Assembly: GCF_024972775.1 (NCBI RefSeq)
Contig: NZ_CP092282.1
Span: forward strand, 234,001 to 298,000
DNA from: Dehalobacter sp. DCM
GTDB lineage: Bacteria > Bacillota > Desulfitobacteriia > Desulfitobacteriales > Syntrophobotulaceae
Reading direction: 5' to 3'
Length of the DNA stretch: 64,000 nucleotides
The notes below the pieces were generated by a model that saw only the letters and a program-made list of their open reading frames with translations, was not told the DNA's origin and searched no databases. Every line of letters starts with the position of its first letter. Positions within the stretch are counted from its first letter, which is position 1. This document shows positions 16,078-23,778 of this stretch, piece by piece. The translations under genes and the position numbers were made by a program.

Positions 16078-17130
16078 ATGGACATGAAGGAGCAACGGTT
16101 CGGCATTGAGATTGAAATGACGGGGCTGACCCGCCAGTGTGCCGCACAGGTTCTATCGGAATACTTCGGGAAGTCAGCCAACTTTGATGGGGGCTATTAC
16201 GGAGAATATTCTGTACTGGATGGTCAGAGCCGCCGGTGGAAGGTCATGAGTGACGGAAGCATAACCACAGAAAGAAAAGAAGGGCGGCGAGTCGTTTCGG
16301 CGGACAATACCTACAGCGTGGAGCTTGTAAGTCCCATCTGCCGCTACGAAGATATCGAAACCATACAGGAGCTTGTGCGCAAGCTGCGGGAGGCTGGGAT
16401 GCTGGTGAATAATTCCTGTGGAATTCACATCCACCTGGACGCCTCGCCTCATAACGCCAACACTCTGCGAAACATCACCAACATCATGGCCTCCAAGGAG
16501 GATATGATCTATAAAGCCATGCAGGTGGAGGTGGCAAGAGAGCGGCAGTATTGCAAGAAGGTGGAGCAGAGCTTCCTCGACGAATTGAACCGCAAAAAGC
16601 CTAAAACGCTGGACGATGTCAGCCGCATCTGGTATCACGGCAATGACGGCCGCTGGGAACATTATCACGACAGCCGATACCACTGCCTGAACCTGCACAG
16701 CGTGTTCCAGAAAGGCACCATTGAGTTCCGGCTCTTTAACAGCACCTCTCATGCAGGTAAAATCAAGGCATATATTCAGCTCTGCCTCGCCATTTCCGCA
16801 CAGGCTCTGAACCAGAGGTGTGCTAGCCGTCAGAAAACACACAGCACCAATGAAAAATATACTTTCCGCACCTGGCTTCTGCGGCTGGGGCTCATCGGCG
16901 ACGAATACAAAACCGCCCGGCTACATCTGCTGGAGCATTTGGATGGTTGTATCGCATGGAAGGACCCGGCACAGGCCGAGCAGCAAAAGCAGCGGTTAAG
17001 ACAGAAAAAAGAAAAGGAGCTGGCGGAGGCCGCACATGCTGCGGCGGAGCAGCAGGAGCAGACAAGCGAAAACGAGCAGGAACAGGCCGGGGCGATGGAT
17101 GAAAGCCCCGGTCTTTCCATGTCAATGTAG
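16078..17130 (+). CDS. Amidoligase family protein
   Basis: This 350-residue protein has the hallmarks of Amidoligase_2: FGIEIEMTG at the start, the YSVELVSP block and GIHIHLDAS near residue 118, with TIEFRLFNST near 218. Family members (glutamine-synthetase-like fold) are predicted to form amide bonds on peptides or cell-wall components. The next gene is a gamma-glutamylcyclotransferase-like protein, a known partner pairing. The last about 60 residues are a Gln/Glu-rich coiled tail ending GLSMSM. The stop is followed by AAGGAGG for the next gene. A role in peptidoglycan or surface modification during mating is inferred. Confidence 0.85.
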   Translation: MDMKEQRFGIEIEMTGLTRQCAAQVLSEYFGKSANFDGGYYGEYSVLDGQSRRWKVMSDGSITTERKEGRRVVSADNTYSVELVSPICRYEDIETIQELVRKLREAGMLVNNSCGIHIHLDASPHNANTLRNITNIMASKEDMIYKAMQVEVARERQYCKKVEQSFLDELNRKKPKTLDDVSRIWYHGNDGRWEHYHDSRYHCLNLHSVFQKGTIEFRLFNSTSHAGKIKAYIQLCLAISAQALNQRCASRQKTHSTNEKYTFRTWLLRLGLIGDEYKTARLHLLEHLDGCIAWKDPAQAEQQKQRLRQKKEKELAEAAHAAAEQQEQTSENEQEQAGAMDESPGLSMSM

Positions 17131-17149
17131 CAAGGAGGAATGAAGAATA

Positions 17150-17653
17150 ATGAAAGCCGAAACTCTGTATATTGCCTACGGCAGCAACCTTAATCTACCG
17201 CAGATGTCGTTCCGCTGCCCGACCGCCAAGGTAGTCGGGACAAGCGAGATCAAGGATTATGAACTGTTGTTCCGGGGCGGATGGAAAAGCTCCGTCGCAA
17301 CCGTGGAGCCGCTCAAAGGCTCCAGCGTCCCTGTTCTTCTGTGGAAGCTGAAGGAACGCGACCTGCAGGCTCTCGATCGTTATGAGGGTTATCCGTCCTT
17401 CTACCGCAAGGAAATCCTTCCCGTGGAGCTGAAGAGCAAAACGATTCCCGCCATGGTTTACATCATGAACGACGGGCATCCCTTAGGATCGCCCTCGGAT
17501 TATTACCTCGACACTATCATGGAGGGCTATCAGTCAGCGGGATTTGACACCGAATTTCTTGAGCAAGCCGTGGAGAAGTCCATACAGCTGGCGAAAGCGC
17601 AACAGGAACGGGAGCCGGATCAGGGCACGCTGTTCGACATGAAGTGGTGGTGA
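17150..17653 (+). CDS. Gamma-glutamylcyclotransferase-like (AIG2/GGCT) protein
   Basis: This 167-residue protein opens with the GGCT signature YIAYGSNL (residues 7-14) and contains LQALDRYEGYPSFYRKE, where the Glu of the DxYEG block is the expected acid catalyst. The fold releases 5-oxoproline from gamma-glutamyl amines or removes gamma-glutamyl tags. Together with the amidoligase just upstream it could make and remove a gamma-linked peptide tag. ATG 17150 follows AAGGAGGAATGAAGAAT. Only one base separates its stop from the GTG start of the next gene. Confidence 0.88.
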   Translation: MKAETLYIAYGSNLNLPQMSFRCPTAKVVGTSEIKDYELLFRGGWKSSVATVEPLKGSSVPVLLWKLKERDLQALDRYEGYPSFYRKEILPVELKSKTIPAMVYIMNDGHPLGSPSDYYLDTIMEGYQSAGFDTEFLEQAVEKSIQLAKAQQEREPDQGTLFDMKWW

Positions 17654-17654
17654 T

Positions 17655-18806
17655 GTGCTTATGGCAGATCCCGCAACCATTGCCATGGCGGTCAAAGCCG
17701 CCGTCGCCGTCGCCACCGACAAACGGACGTGGAAAACAATCGGAGTGGTCATCGCTTCTATCCTGACGCCCTTCATTCTGATCGTTGTAATGATCGCCAG
17801 CATCCTCTCAGCGGGCTCCGACCACAACAAAGCTGCCATCGACTTGTCGTTCAACGGTGGCAATATTCCCGAAACCATACCTGCCGAATACGCCTCGCAT
17901 ATCAGCGACATGAGCGGCTGCTTTACTGTTCTGGATGAAGCCATATCCGAGGTCGAAGTCCGGATGGAAGGCGGTGCTTTGGACAATATCCGCATCAAGT
18001 CCATTTTTTATTCTCTGAATTTCGGCGCTGAAAATCTGTCTCTGTCCCAAGCCGAAGCTCGCGCCTTCGTCGATTGCTTTGTAGTCTATGAGGACGGTGC
18101 CGCTGTTCCCGTTAGCATGGAAACCGCATATGAAAAGCTATCCCTGGCAGGAATGACGGCTACCGGCGAGATCCAAGCCAACGCTCAGAAAATCTATGAG
18201 CGGATAGTTTTCGGGGGTGCGGAGCTGTTCACCGGTGAGATTGAACGCGGCGGTACAGGAAGTACCGTGCTGGATATCTCCTTGTTCACAGATCCGGCGA
18301 CGAAGAACAATCTGGATCTGGCAGCCTATGCCGAACAAGCCTTTGATGCCGGATGGGGTTACGTCTGGGGTACATACGGCAATATCCTCACGGATTCGCT
18401 GTTCAGCTATAAGCTGGAGCAATACCCTGACGGTGTTGGTAACTATGAAGATTTCATACGAAGCACCTGGCTTGGCGGCAGGACGACGGACTGTGTCGGC
18501 CTGATAAAAGGTTATGGCTGGTTGAATCCGGACACCTTGGAAATCGGGTACGGAACCAACGATATGCCGGATATCGGTGCTGACAGTATGTATAAAAGCG
18601 CATCGGTTTCAGGCTCCATGGATACCATGCCCGATATTCCCGGTCTTGCTGTTTGGAAGTCGGGACACATCGGTATCTACATCGGAAACGGCAATGTCAT
18701 CGAAGCCATGGGCACCAAATATGGCGTCGTTAAAACGAATCTCGCCGACCGTTCATGGTCGGCATGGCTCGAAATCCCCTACATCAACTACAACACAGGA
18801 GAGTGA
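17655..18806 (+). CDS. NlpC/P60-like conjugal peptidoglycan hydrolase
   Basis: This is a 383-residue membrane-anchored protein. A hydrophobic segment at about 30-50 (TIGVVIASILTPFILIVVMI) follows a short cytoplasmic N-terminus. An extracellular region follows, and a C-terminal NlpC/P60-like domain at about 225-380 has Cys in GGRTTDCVGLIKGYG and His in WKSGHIGIYIGNG, then NVIEAMG. Such proteins (VirB1-like) open the cell wall for the mating channel. GTG 17655 or ATG 17661 can be the start. The adjacent amidoligase and GGCT genes make a cell-wall-related group. Confidence 0.85.
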   Translation: MLMADPATIAMAVKAAVAVATDKRTWKTIGVVIASILTPFILIVVMIASILSAGSDHNKAAIDLSFNGGNIPETIPAEYASHISDMSGCFTVLDEAISEVEVRMEGGALDNIRIKSIFYSLNFGAENLSLSQAEARAFVDCFVVYEDGAAVPVSMETAYEKLSLAGMTATGEIQANAQKIYERIVFGGAELFTGEIERGGTGSTVLDISLFTDPATKNNLDLAAYAEQAFDAGWGYVWGTYGNILTDSLFSYKLEQYPDGVGNYEDFIRSTWLGGRTTDCVGLIKGYGWLNPDTLEIGYGTNDMPDIGADSMYKSASVSGSMDTMPDIPGLAVWKSGHIGIYIGNGNVIEAMGTKYGVVKTNLADRSWSAWLEIPYINYNTGE

Positions 18807-18811
18807 AAATC

Positions 18812-19417
18812 ATGCTGAATCTGCAAGCAATTTTTACACGGAAGGCTGGCGATTACCCCACGTCGGACTGCGTTATCGAAAAAATCGTCGAGCTTCCCGA
18901 AAACGAATACAAGTATTTCAAGGCGGCTCCCCTTCGGGATATGCCCTTTATTACCGAAAATACCGACCTCATGTACCGGGACCCAAACAGCATATACCAC
19001 TGCTTGCTGGTACTGGGCGAGGGTTGTTCGGACGGTGTCCTGATCGAAGCGGAGGGATACAACTACGCCAGATACTCCAGCTACATGCCCGGAGCGCGTG
19101 AATTTGTTAACACTCGCCTTAACAATCTGGCCGACCAAATCATAAAAGACGGCACTCAAAAAACCTCAAGCGGGTCATGGATAATTTACTTTGATGAGCT
19201 ACAGGAGCGTTATCATATCCCCATTTCACCCGACAATGGCGTCGGCTCCATGCTCCTGAAAATCCTCGAAACGAGGTCAGAGATGGCTGAGATCGAGCCG
19301 ATGGAGGATGGCTTTGACATGATGTTTTATCTGGACTACTGCCCGAATCTTAACAAAAATGAGATGCCGGAGCCGGAGCAAGAGCAGGAACCGCCTGCCA
19401 TGCAGATGAAATTATAA
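18812..19417 (+). CDS. Element-associated protein, possibly DUF6329-like
   Basis: This 201-residue soluble protein begins MLNLQAIFTRKAGDYPTSDC and contains HCLLVLGEGCSDGVLIEAEG and NYARYSSYMPGAREFVN. From memory the same blocks occur in a recurring family of Clostridia element proteins annotated as DUF6329; I cannot check this here. There is no membrane segment. The tail PEPEQEQEPPAMQMKL is acidic and ends in alternating hydrophobic residues like other accessory proteins of this element. ATG 18812 follows ACAGGAGAGTG. Function unknown. Confidence 0.65.
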   Translation: MLNLQAIFTRKAGDYPTSDCVIEKIVELPENEYKYFKAAPLRDMPFITENTDLMYRDPNSIYHCLLVLGEGCSDGVLIEAEGYNYARYSSYMPGAREFVNTRLNNLADQIIKDGTQKTSSGSWIIYFDELQERYHIPISPDNGVGSMLLKILETRSEMAEIEPMEDGFDMMFYLDYCPNLNKNEMPEPEQEQEPPAMQMKL

Positions 19418-19432
19418 AGGAGGAAAACGAAA

Positions 19433-19816
19433 ATGAGTACAACCGAATTAAAGGTCCCCTTTCCCTCGGAGCGGCTGGACGCCCTCCGTTTTTTTATGGA
19501 CAAGAAGCAGCAGACCGTGGAAAAGGAACTGCAGGATTACCTCGACAAGACCTACGAAAAGTTTGTGCCTCTTAATGTTCGAGAGTATGTCGAGAGCCGA
19601 ATTGAACCGGAACAGAATCAAGAACAGACGGCGGAACCACAGCAGGCTTCCGCGCCAGCAGAGAATCAGGTTTCCGCTTCGAGAGAGCGTCAGCCCCGTC
19701 AATCCCGCCGTCAGCATGAGCAGCCCGTGCCTGAAGCTCCTCCTGCTCCAGAGGTTCAGACCGAGGCGCAGGAACCCGCCGAGGAAGAAAACCAGGGCAT
19801 GACCATGAGCATGTAA
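19433..19816 (+). CDS. DUF6103-like element protein with disordered tail
   Basis: This is a 127-residue protein. Residues 1-55 form a small helical domain (SERLDALRFFMDKKQQTVEK, then LDKTYEKFVPLNVREYVESR) shared with the next gene product. The rest is a Pro/Gln/Glu-rich disordered region ending GMTMSM. Proteins of this type (DUF6103, from memory) are common in Clostridia conjugative elements and have no known function. ATG 19433 follows AAAGGAGGAAAACGAAA. The tail matches those of the amidoligase and the primase of the same element. Confidence 0.7.
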   Translation: MSTTELKVPFPSERLDALRFFMDKKQQTVEKELQDYLDKTYEKFVPLNVREYVESRIEPEQNQEQTAEPQQASAPAENQVSASRERQPRQSRRQHEQPVPEAPPAPEVQTEAQEPAEEENQGMTMSM

Positions 19817-19850
19817 ACGTAATTATTTCATTAAAAGGAGAGATTTTTTT

Positions 19851-20108
19851 ATGAAGAAAGCAACCATTCAGGTAAGCTATGACGCCGAAAAGCTCGGTGC
19901 CATCCGCCAGTACATGGCCAAAAAGGACACGGAGTTCCAGAGTGAGCTGGAGGATTTCATGCAGAAGCTCTACGAAAAGCACGTTCCCGCTCCCGTCAGG
20001 GATTATATTGAGAACCGTGAACCGGACGAGCTGGAAGTGCCCAGACGCCCCTCCCGCCCGGTCGTTCCCGCAAGACCACAGAACCACGATGGGGGTAGCG
20101 GTGAATAG
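19851..20108 (+). CDS. DUF6103-like element protein, paralog
   Basis: This 85-residue paralog of the preceding gene product shares the same core: DAEKLGAIRQYMAKKDTEFQ, then LQKLYEKHVPAPVRDYIE-like spacing. It has a short Arg/Pro-rich end in place of the long acidic tail and lacks the MSM ending. ATG 19851 follows AAAGGAGAGA. It is the last gene before a 420-base non-coding, repeat-rich stretch upstream of the mobilization genes. Confidence 0.7.
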   Translation: MKKATIQVSYDAEKLGAIRQYMAKKDTEFQSELEDFMQKLYEKHVPAPVRDYIENREPDELEVPRRPSRPVVPARPQNHDGGSGE

Positions 20109-20527
20109 CCAGACCGTGGGCGCGTTTCGCCGCCTGTGTGCCCCTGTGTCGGCTTTTGGCGGCTGGGGTGGCATCGTAACACCTGTGGACAGGATAATGC
20201 CCCGTGTCGAGGCTTTGTAACGGAGTTTGGAGAGAACAAACGCCATTCTCCGGGAAGAGCCTCATATACTGCCGATTTAGGGGTGAACCGAGGGGTCGAA
20301 AACCATGCGGGTTAAAGTAGCGGGGTCGCAGAGCTTCCCCGCTCCGGCTCACATCGCCCCGCAATGCGGGTCGAAGGGCGATTTTCACTGGGGTCAGATT
20401 TTACCCCTTGGAGTCGGTTCCGGGGTTGTGGAACGAAAGCGACTCCGAATAACGCCGTAAATAAAGGATTTACATAGGAGCTACAACAGGGGTTGCGGCT
20501 CCTTTTATTACGATTGGAGGTAACAGC
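20109..20527. other. Candidate origin of transfer (oriT) of ICE-A
   Basis: This 419-base stretch has no credible gene and is dense in inverted repeats just upstream of the MobC-like and relaxase genes, the usual oriT position. The clearest is a nested repeat: GGAGTCG (20410-20416) with CGACTCC (20440-20446), enclosing GTTC (20417-20420) with GAAC (20431-20434). GC-rich stems also occur around 20320-20390 (GCGGGG, CCCCGC; CGCCCCGC, GCGGGTCG). I cannot point to the nick site. Confidence 0.5.
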
Positions 20528-20941
20528 ATGACAGAAGAAAACAAGCTCAAGAATAAATTTGCCTTATGGATCTATCCGGAAACCCGAAAGCTGGTGAAGG
20601 ACTGGTACAAAAAAGACAACTGCCAGAGCCAGAGCGAATTTATTGAAAAGGCCATCAAGTTCTACACCGGATATATCTCGGCGGAGGAAGGCATGCGCTT
20701 CCTGCCGGCCGCCATCACCTCGGCCATGACCGGTATGATGGACAGCCTCGAAAACCGTATGGCGCGCCTCATCTTCAAGCTGGCGGTGGAGATGTCTATG
20801 ATGATGAATGTCATAGCGTTTAATGCGGACTACAATCCCGCATCTCTTCACACACTGCGCGGCAAATGTGTCGAGGACGTGAAGAAGTCCATCGGCACGG
20901 TGACGTTTGAGGATGTCGCAAAATCTAAAGACAGGAAATAG
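20528..20941 (+). CDS. MobC-like relaxosome accessory protein
   Basis: This is a 137-residue protein. The N-terminus KNKFALWIYPETRKLVKDWY followed by SQSEFIEKAIKFYTGYI is a ribbon-helix-helix-type DNA-binding pattern. The central part is helical (AAITSAMTGMMDSLENRMAR). It lies two bases before the relaxase gene and directly after the repeat-rich putative oriT. It should therefore bind that DNA and help the relaxase load. ATG 20528 follows TTGGAGGTAACAGC. The similar ICE-B gene at 58631 occupies the same place before its relaxase. Confidence 0.75.
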   Translation: MTEENKLKNKFALWIYPETRKLVKDWYKKDNCQSQSEFIEKAIKFYTGYISAEEGMRFLPAAITSAMTGMMDSLENRMARLIFKLAVEMSMMMNVIAFNADYNPASLHTLRGKCVEDVKKSIGTVTFEDVAKSKDRK

Positions 20942-20943
20942 CC

Positions 20944-23613
20944 ATGCCGAGAATTGTCTTTAAATGCAGATACATTAAAAACGCCGCGGTACATCTTGAA
21001 AACCTTGTGGAATACGTTGCGACACGGGATGGTGTGGAGATAATCTCTCCTGCCTCCCACGAACGCCCCGCCACAGAAAAACAGGAGCAGTTTATCGCTG
21101 ACATCCTCACTCAGTTTCCGGATACCACAGATTTGTTTGAATACGAGGACTATATCAAGCAGCCGACCGTAGAAAACGCCTCGGAGTTAATCACCGCTGC
21201 GCTGGATCAGAATATGGATCATCTGTCGCATCAGGAAACCTATGTCAGCTACATTGCTACCCGTCCCCGTGCTGAAAAGCTGGGAGCACATGGGCTGTTC
21301 TCGGATACGGATGCTCCGCTGGTGCTGTCAAGGGTGATGACGGAGGTCGGTGAACACACCGGCAATGTGTGGACGCCCATCATATCTCTGCGGCGGGAGG
21401 ACGCTGCCCGGCTGGGGTATGACAATGCCTCCGCGTGGATGGCGCTCATCCGCAAGCAGCGGAATATCTTCGCCGAGCAGATGAAGATCGTTCCGGAAAA
21501 CCTGCGCTGGTACGCTGCCTTTCATAACGAAGGGCATCATCCGCATTGCCACATGCTGGTTTACTCGGTGAATCCCCGCGAGGGGTATGTCACCAAGCCG
21601 GCCATCGAAAAGATGCGGAGTGGCCTGGCAAGGGAAATCTTTCAGCAGGATCTTCTTCAGATATATTCAGGACAAACCGAACAGAGAAATACACTTGCCG
21701 AACAGAGCCGCGAAGCCCTGAAAGAAATCATCGGCAGGATGAACGGCGGTATGTGCGAGAGCGAAGCCATTGAGTCCCTGCTCTCTCATCTGGCGGAGCG
21801 TCTGAAGCATATCTCCGGCAAAAAGCAGTACGGCTATCTCAAGGTGCCTCTAAAAGCCGTCGTGGATCAGATCGTGGATGAGCTGGCGAAGGACACTCGG
21901 GTGGCCGAAGCCTATGCAAAATGGCAAGAGCTTCGCAATGAAGTTTTGCGGACATATTTGGATAAGCTCCCCGCTCCCGTTCCGCTCTCACAGCAAAAGG
22001 AATTCAAGCACATAAAAAATATGGTGATCATGGAAGCTGTGAATATCGGCAATCACCATTTCACCTTCGAGGGCGACGATGCAACGGAGAGCTTACATGA
22101 AGCTTCTGATACCCCGCTGCCGGAGGATGAATACCAGACGGCCATGGATGAAGCTCCGGAGGGTGATGAAGATATACCTTCCTCTGCTCCGGAGAATTTA
22201 TCACGTCCGGATTCCTACGAGGCTGAATCCGGCAGACCGCATATCAAATGGAGTACCCGCTACAAGGAAGCCCGTGTTTTTCTCTATGGCAGCGATGAAC
22301 TGGAGCCTGACTTTGAGCAGGCTCTCTGTTTGTTCCTGGAGGAAGCTGAAGCCGGTAACGCTCTCGCCATGCACGACCTCGGCAGGATGTACGCCGACGG
22401 GCTTGGCGTCGATATGGATGCCGATATCGCATTCAGCTGGTACGAAAAAGCGCTCTCCGCGTTCATGGACATCGAAGCAAACAGGAATAGCCGCTATGTG
22501 GAATACCGCATCGGCAAAATGCACGCGGCGGGACTTGGCACGGAGCGGGACTATGCAGAAGCGGCCGGATGGTTTGAAATGGCGGCTTCCCGCAATCACA
22601 AGTATGCCCAATATTCTCTCGCCGGTCTGTATTACCGGGGGCAAGGCGTGGAACAGGACTACGGAACAGCGTTCCGGCTCTACGGTAAATCCGCCGCCCA
22701 GCACGTTCCCTACGCCAATTACGAGCTGGCGAAAATGTACCGGGACGGTATCGGCACGGAGAAGGACACCGGGGAAGCGGAGCTGAACTTTGAGGAAGCC
22801 TTTTACGGCTTTAAGCGTCTGGAGGAACAAAGCCATGACGATAAGCTCCAATACCGCCTTGGGCAGATGCTCTATACCGGAACCGGAACGGATAAGGATG
22901 TGGAAGCGGCTATCGGGTTCCTTGAAAAGGCTGCCCGCCTTGGCAACGTCCATGCGCAATATATGCTGGGCAAGGTTTATCTCAATGAGGACGGCGGACA
23001 CAGAAATCCGGAAAAGGCTGTCCTGTGGCTGACCAAGGCTGCGGATAACGGCAACGGCCTGGCTCAGTTTGCCTTGGGCAAGCTCTACCGTGACGGTATC
23101 GATGTGGAGAAAGACATCGATAAAGCGGTGGAGCTGTTCACGAAAGCGGCAGAACATAACAATTCATTCGCTCAGTATCAGCTCGGCAAGCTTTATCTGC
23201 TGGGACAGGTTGTACCCAAGGATGTGGAAGCCGCTGTCAAATGGCTTACTTTGTCCGCGGAGCTGGGCAATCAGTATAGCCAGTACGCGCTCGGCAAGCT
23301 GTATCTCATGGGCAGGGATGTTCCCCGGGACCATGAAGCCGCCATGCGCTGGCTTACACTGTCCGCGGCACAGGGCAACATCTATGCGCAGTTTTTCCTC
23401 GACCATCCGGACGCCTCCCGTGATCCGCATCTCATCCTAGCGGCGACAAGGCTCCTGCATCACTTAAGCCGGATCTTCCGCGACGAACAGAAAAGGCTCT
23501 CCGGTAGCCACGGTATGCAGACCGACAGCAAGCTCCGGCGCCGGATACGCGAAAAGAAGATCGCCCAGGGTCACGCTCCGGACGATCACGAGCTCAGACA
23601 AACAACCTATTAG
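20944..23613 (+). CDS. MobP3-type relaxase with C-terminal Sel1 repeats
   Basis: This 889-residue protein nicks oriT and leads the strand into the recipient. The relaxase domain spans about 1-330: PRIVFKCRYIKNAAVHLENL and YVATRDGVE at the start, YVSYIATRPRAEKLGAHGLF near 98, and metal-binding motif III FHNEGHHPHCHMLVYS near 193-208. Residues about 430-830 are Sel1-like repeats (AMHDLGRMYADGLGVDMD, YRIGKMHAAGLGTERD, AQYMLGKVYLNEDGGHRN and more), a protein-protein contact solenoid. It ends in a basic helix. ATG 20944 follows the MobC stop at once. The repeats may dock the coupling protein or the primase. Confidence 0.9.
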   Translation: MPRIVFKCRYIKNAAVHLENLVEYVATRDGVEIISPASHERPATEKQEQFIADILTQFPDTTDLFEYEDYIKQPTVENASELITAALDQNMDHLSHQETYVSYIATRPRAEKLGAHGLFSDTDAPLVLSRVMTEVGEHTGNVWTPIISLRREDAARLGYDNASAWMALIRKQRNIFAEQMKIVPENLRWYAAFHNEGHHPHCHMLVYSVNPREGYVTKPAIEKMRSGLAREIFQQDLLQIYSGQTEQRNTLAEQSREALKEIIGRMNGGMCESEAIESLLSHLAERLKHISGKKQYGYLKVPLKAVVDQIVDELAKDTRVAEAYAKWQELRNEVLRTYLDKLPAPVPLSQQKEFKHIKNMVIMEAVNIGNHHFTFEGDDATESLHEASDTPLPEDEYQTAMDEAPEGDEDIPSSAPENLSRPDSYEAESGRPHIKWSTRYKEARVFLYGSDELEPDFEQALCLFLEEAEAGNALAMHDLGRMYADGLGVDMDADIAFSWYEKALSAFMDIEANRNSRYVEYRIGKMHAAGLGTERDYAEAAGWFEMAASRNHKYAQYSLAGLYYRGQGVEQDYGTAFRLYGKSAAQHVPYANYELAKMYRDGIGTEKDTGEAELNFEEAFYGFKRLEEQSHDDKLQYRLGQMLYTGTGTDKDVEAAIGFLEKAARLGNVHAQYMLGKVYLNEDGGHRNPEKAVLWLTKAADNGNGLAQFALGKLYRDGIDVEKDIDKAVELFTKAAEHNNSFAQYQLGKLYLLGQVVPKDVEAAVKWLTLSAELGNQYSQYALGKLYLMGRDVPRDHEAAMRWLTLSAAQGNIYAQFFLDHPDASRDPHLILAATRLLHHLSRIFRDEQKRLSGSHGMQTDSKLRRRIREKKIAQGHAPDDHELRQTTY

Positions 23614-23628
23614 CAAAGGAGGATTTTC

Positions 23629-23760
23629 ATGCAAAAGCCTCAACCAAAATATCTACAGAAAAAAGAACCGCTCCCCGAAAAACTCAATCCGGCGTTACGC
23701 AGACCATCCGCTCACAAGCGGGTGGCTTTTTTTCGCCGGTGCGGTAAGCGAAAGCATTGA
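23629..23760 (+). CDS. Small peptide overlapping a terminator
   Basis: This is a 43-codon frame starting MQKPQPKYLQKKEPLPEKLN with a strong ribosome-binding site (AAAGGAGG at 23616-23623). Its second half runs through a terminator hairpin, which makes coding in that part doubtful. It is basic and proline-rich. It could be a short regulatory or leader peptide between the relaxase and primase genes. Confidence 0.4.
   Translation: MQKPQPKYLQKKEPLPEKLNPALRRPSAHKRVAFFRRCGKRKH
23704..23733 (+). terminator. Rho-independent terminator after relaxase gene
   Basis: CCATCCGC (23704-23711) pairs with GCGGGTGG (23718-23725) and is followed by CTTTTTTT. It ends or attenuates the relaxase transcript before the primase gene. 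Confidence 0.75.
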
Positions 23761-23778
23761 CATAGGAGGGTTTATGGT

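Noticed and set aside
22201-23157. 318-codon antisense frame under the relaxase repeats
   Set aside because: It mirrors the Sel1 repeats; the plus-strand reading is clearly a repeat protein.
22303-23410. Repeats that might be read as a CRISPR or tandem DNA array
   Set aside because: The repetition is at protein level (Sel1 repeats of about 36 residues) with diverged DNA; there are no identical repeats with unique spacers.
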